Source: Lacihabitans sp. CS3-21
GTDB taxonomy: Bacteria; Bacteroidota; Bacteroidia; Cytophagales; Spirosomataceae
DNA: 64,000 bases
Direction: 5' to 3'
Assembly (NCBI RefSeq): GCF_024343675.1
Contig: NZ_RJUD01000004.1
Coordinates: 167,823-231,822, forward strand
Part shown: positions 61,866 through 64,000 of the stretch, piece after piece
Layout: each line of letters starts with the position of its first letter
Numbering within the stretch: the first letter of the stretch is position 1
Notes under the pieces: model-generated
Seen by the model: the letters and a program-made list of their open reading frames with translations, nothing else
The model's database searches: none
Told to the model about the DNA's origin: nothing
Program-made: the position numbers and the translations under genes

Positions 61866-62677
61866 CCCAAAGAAACATCCAAAAACATCATGATAGCGAA
61901 ACCAACCATTACTCCTATGCTCGAGTAGTCGGTTTCGTTGCCATTATGTGATTCTGGAATCAATTCTTCTACCACAACAAAAATCATAGCACCAGCTGCA
62001 AAAGCCAATGCATATGGTAAAATGGGTGTAGCATAAAGAACCAATAATGCTCCCAAAACTCCAGCAACAGGCTCTACCATTCCACTTAATTGTCCATATT
62101 TAAAAGCTTTCCATCTTGAAAATCCTTCTCTTCGTAATGGAACAGAAACAGCAGCACCTTCTGGGAAATTCTGAATGCCGATACCTATGGTTAAAGCAAT
62201 GGCACTTGTCAAAACACCAATTGAAGGGTCTTGAGCTAAAACGCCAAAGGCTACACCAATGGCCAATCCTTCAGGAATATTGTGCAAGGTAATGGCTAAA
62301 ACAAGTAAAACGCTCCTGTGCCAAGAAGTCTTAATACCTTCTGCATTCTCTGTTTTTTCTCCAAGATGTAAATGAGGCAATATCTTATCCAAAACAAAAA
62401 GAAATGCTCCACCAGCGAGGAAACCGACTACTGCCGGTATCCAGCCTATTCCACCTTTTTCTTCAGTCATTTCGATGCTTGGGGCCAATAAAGACCAAAA
62501 ACTGGCAGCAATCATTACCCCAGCAGCAAAGCCCAGCATCAGGTTAAAAAATTTTCGGTTTATATTTTTAAAGAAAAACACCAAAGAAGCACCAAGTGCA
62601 GTAACTCCCCATGTAAAGAGTGTTCCAAAAAGGGCTAATAATACGGGATTTATTTTTAATAGTTCTTCGTAATTCAT
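61862..62677 (-). CDS. ZIP-family divalent metal transporter (ZupT-like)
   Basis: A 271-residue inner-membrane importer with about eight helices. The metal-site motifs lie in helices 4 and 5: HNIPEGLAIGVAFG and QNFPEGAAVSVPL. A short histidine-bearing loop (LPHLHLGEK) lies between helices 3 and 4. ZIP proteins take up zinc, manganese or iron. A perfect palindrome lies directly before its start codon, suggesting metal-dependent control. Confidence 0.88.
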   Translation of the reverse strand: MNYEELLKINPVLLALFGTLFTWGVTALGASLVFFFKNINRKFFNLMLGFAAGVMIAASFWSLLAPSIEMTEEKGGIGWIPAVVGFLAGGAFLFVLDKILPHLHLGEKTENAEGIKTSWHRSVLLVLAITLHNIPEGLAIGVAFGVLAQDPSIGVLTSAIALTIGIGIQNFPEGAAVSVPLRREGFSRWKAFKYGQLSGMVEPVAGVLGALLVLYATPILPYALAFAAGAMIFVVVEELIPESHNGNETDYSSIGVMVGFAIMMFLDVSLG

Positions 62678-62679
62678 TG

Positions 62680-62693
62680 TTAGATTAATCTAA
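62680..62693. promoter_or_regulatory. 14-bp palindrome, candidate metal-repressor operator
   Basis: TTAGATTAATCTAA is a perfect palindrome. It lies 2 bases upstream of the ZIP transporter ATG and downstream of its -7 element at 62711-62718, where a bound repressor would block transcription. The half-site resembles those of DtxR/MntR-family regulators (TTAGGnTAnCCTAA). Confidence 0.45.
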
Positions 62694-62710
62694 TTTATTT
62701 GTTATACACA

Positions 62711-62718
62711 CAAAATTA
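62711..62718 (-). promoter_or_regulatory. -7 element of the ZIP transporter
   Basis: On the minus strand this reads TAATTTTG (TAnnTTTG), 33 bases before the ATG. Confidence 0.45.
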
Positions 62719-62802
62719 AACTTTTTATTTTAAATTATCTTATAAAAAATACAATTTTGTAAAGATTTAAATCAAAGGACCTAACGAAATAAAATACAGG
62801 CC

Positions 62803-63024
62803 ATGACAAATGGAAAATATATAATAGTAGCTGGACTAATTATCGTATTGATTGGTACAATAATTTATTTCTTCGGAGACAAACTTTCTTGGATTGGGAG
62901 ACTTCCAGGTGATATTAGAATAGAAAAAGAGAATTTCAAATTGTACTTCCCAATAACCACGCTGCTCATTATAAGCATTTTATTAAATGTGATTATCTGG
63001 CTTATTAAAAAGTTTTCGAATTGA
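62803..63024 (+). CDS. DUF2905 small membrane protein
   Basis: A 73-residue protein with two transmembrane helices (about 8-25 and 48-70) and the central motif SWIGRLPGDIRIEKENFKLYFP, the signature of DUF2905. Function unknown. It is divergent from the ZIP transporter with 125 bases between starts, and its last 20 bases overlap the convergent partial gene. Confidence 0.85.
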   Translation: MTNGKYIIVAGLIIVLIGTIIYFFGDKLSWIGRLPGDIRIEKENFKLYFPITTLLIISILLNVIIWLIKKFSN

Positions 63025-64000
63025 GCTCTGGATTTTCGTAGGTAAGTTTGGTCAAATAAAAAAACTCTCTGCTACCTATTGAATTCGCAGCCCTAGTAGT
63101 TTTATACCCAAAAGCCAAGAATGTTTGTTTGTACCAGGAAAACAAATCGACCGTTACATCAGAAACAAATTCCTTGTTTTTACTACCGATATTGAGCGGC
63201 ACAAAATCAACTGGCGGTTTGTCTTTGGAAATTAATTTCAAGAAAATAGTTTCATCTTTTGGAAATGCCACCAAAATACCTTCTTTAGCATTGCTAACTT
63301 GCACTTTATTGTTCAAAACCTCGCTTTCAAGATTTTTTAAATCAACGCTATAATCCCATGATTTTTTTCCATCAAAATCAAATGTACAAAACAAGCTTTG
63401 AGTAAATTTATAATTGTTAAAATCCCGCACAGTTCTGTAGTTTTCACCCAAATGCAATAGTGAATTTCTAGAATAATTTATCGCATTTTTGTACTCTGGA
63501 TAATATACCTCGCCTACCAATAGTACTTGATTATCAAAAACATAAGGTTGTTGTAGATTTAGCCTATGCCTTATTTTAGGATCACGCCCTTTGAGTTTTT
63601 TAGACAATAAACGGCCCTCTATTTTCTCTTGTCTTTTCGGAGAAAGGTAAGTGTAAAAATTCTGCAATTCAGAAAATTTGAAAAATTGAATATCTTCTGT
63701 TCTGTTTAGAGGAGTTACATAAAAACCTGAAGAAAAATCCGAGCAATTGTCAGCAAAATTTCCTGCCAAGAAATAGGTATTCTTGGCTATTTTTAGAATT
63801 TTCGAGTTCAAAAGAACATGCTTTTTATCGCCTATATCCTTCATATACAACATCTTACCTTCAACATCAAATACTGAGAGTTTAAACTGGCATTTCTTTT
63901 CGTCTTTTAGCATTAGGTAAATTTGCTTCTCACTTTCATTAACTTCTAAAGACAAAACCTTGAGAAAGTTCGTATGTATCTGTGGCAAAACCTTGGATGT
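63005..64000 (-). CDS. Unknown protein, 5' end outside the window
   Basis: The minus-strand frame is open to the window edge, so the true start lies beyond 64000; a TTG at 63988 is probably internal. At least 331 residues are visible. It is beta-rich, with repeated short blocks (LSVFDVEGKMLYMKDIGD; FDFDGKKSWDYSVDL; ILVAFPKDETIFLKLI), suggesting a propeller-like fold, but no family is recognised. No hydrophobic helix is visible in this part. Its 3' end overlaps DUF2905 by 20 bases. Confidence 0.6.
   Translation of the reverse strand, partial: TSKVLPQIHTNFLKVLSLEVNESEKQIYLMLKDEKKCQFKLSVFDVEGKMLYMKDIGDKKHVLLNSKILKIAKNTYFLAGNFADNCSDFSSGFYVTPLNRTEDIQFFKFSELQNFYTYLSPKRQEKIEGRLLSKKLKGRDPKIRHRLNLQQPYVFDNQVLLVGEVYYPEYKNAINYSRNSLLHLGENYRTVRDFNNYKFTQSLFCTFDFDGKKSWDYSVDLKNLESEVLNNKVQVSNAKEGILVAFPKDETIFLKLISKDKPPVDFVPLNIGSKNKEFVSDVTVDLFSWYKQTFLAFGYKTTRAANSIGSREFFYLTKLTYENPELNSKTF

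Overview
The window is a gene-dense, A+T-rich stretch of chromosome from a Bacteroidota bacterium, most likely an aerobic Cytophagales-type organism. This rests on family content (PorX, BshB1, a bifunctional nuclease with a UVR tail, DUF3098, TIGR02757, YfhO, a long SLBB export protein), on promoter elements of the Bacteroidota form TAnnTTTG, and on weak Shine-Dalgarno sites with several TTG or GTG starts. I see no rRNA, CRISPR array, insertion sequence or prophage. Nearly all genes are chromosomal housekeeping or cell-surface genes. The species cannot be named from the sequence alone.

Layout. 1-4.3 kb: a WG-repeat protein cut by the window edge, a carboxypeptidase-regulatory-like/plug-domain outer-membrane protein, uvrC and a TMEM220-family membrane protein. 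4.4-4.5 kb: the small SRP RNA gene with its own promoter and T-run. 4.6-9 kb: fsa and ftsE, then on the minus strand the unit kdsB-porX-outer-membrane barrel. 9.1-17.6 kb: plus-strand run of a LysM/RlpA-like protein, TIGR02757, bifunctional nuclease, acyltransferase, ftsX-DUF3098-uppP-truB-ribF and a polytopic membrane protein. 17.6-20.6 kb: parE and pheA on the minus strand.

20.7-40 kb is a surface-polysaccharide locus: SLBB export protein, Wzz-like protein, Wzm/Wzt-type ABC exporter, sugar aminotransferase, four glycosyltransferases, a DUF5672 protein, a Wzx-type flippase, two methyltransferases and a YfhO protein. A LysM/M23 endopeptidase and bshB1 sit inside it. 40.3-45.2 kb: small unknown proteins, an alpha/beta hydrolase and the elongation pair mrdA-rodA. 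45.4-48.9 kb: tsaE, alanine dehydrogenase, an unknown protein and two adjacent YhhN-like membrane proteins. 48.9-52.7 kb: Gfo/Idh/MocA oxidoreductase, SUMF1-type protein and a cytochrome c/sugar dehydrogenase fusion. 52.8-64 kb: class A beta-lactamase-like protein, NUDIX hydrolase, FAD oxidoreductase, nuoI-nuoJ-nuoK, tRNA-Arg(ACG), msrA, a PLP enzyme, an RluA-family pseudouridine synthase, a GNAT, a ZIP transporter, DUF2905 and a partial unknown gene.

Striking points. (1) After tRNA-Arg lie two further copies of a 101-bp unit containing the tRNA anticodon arm and a terminator hairpin but not a complete tRNA. (2) Of eleven convergent gene pairs, nine overlap, four of them by interlocked stop codons. 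(3) NuoI carries a tail of more than 200 residues built of a repeated F-x-P-K-x-x-P motif. (4) Some promoter -7 elements end three or four bases before the start codon, which suggests leaderless mRNAs. (5) A perfect 14-bp palindrome resembling DtxR/MntR-type operators lies between the ZIP transporter start and its putative promoter. No obvious new defence or mobile system was found.
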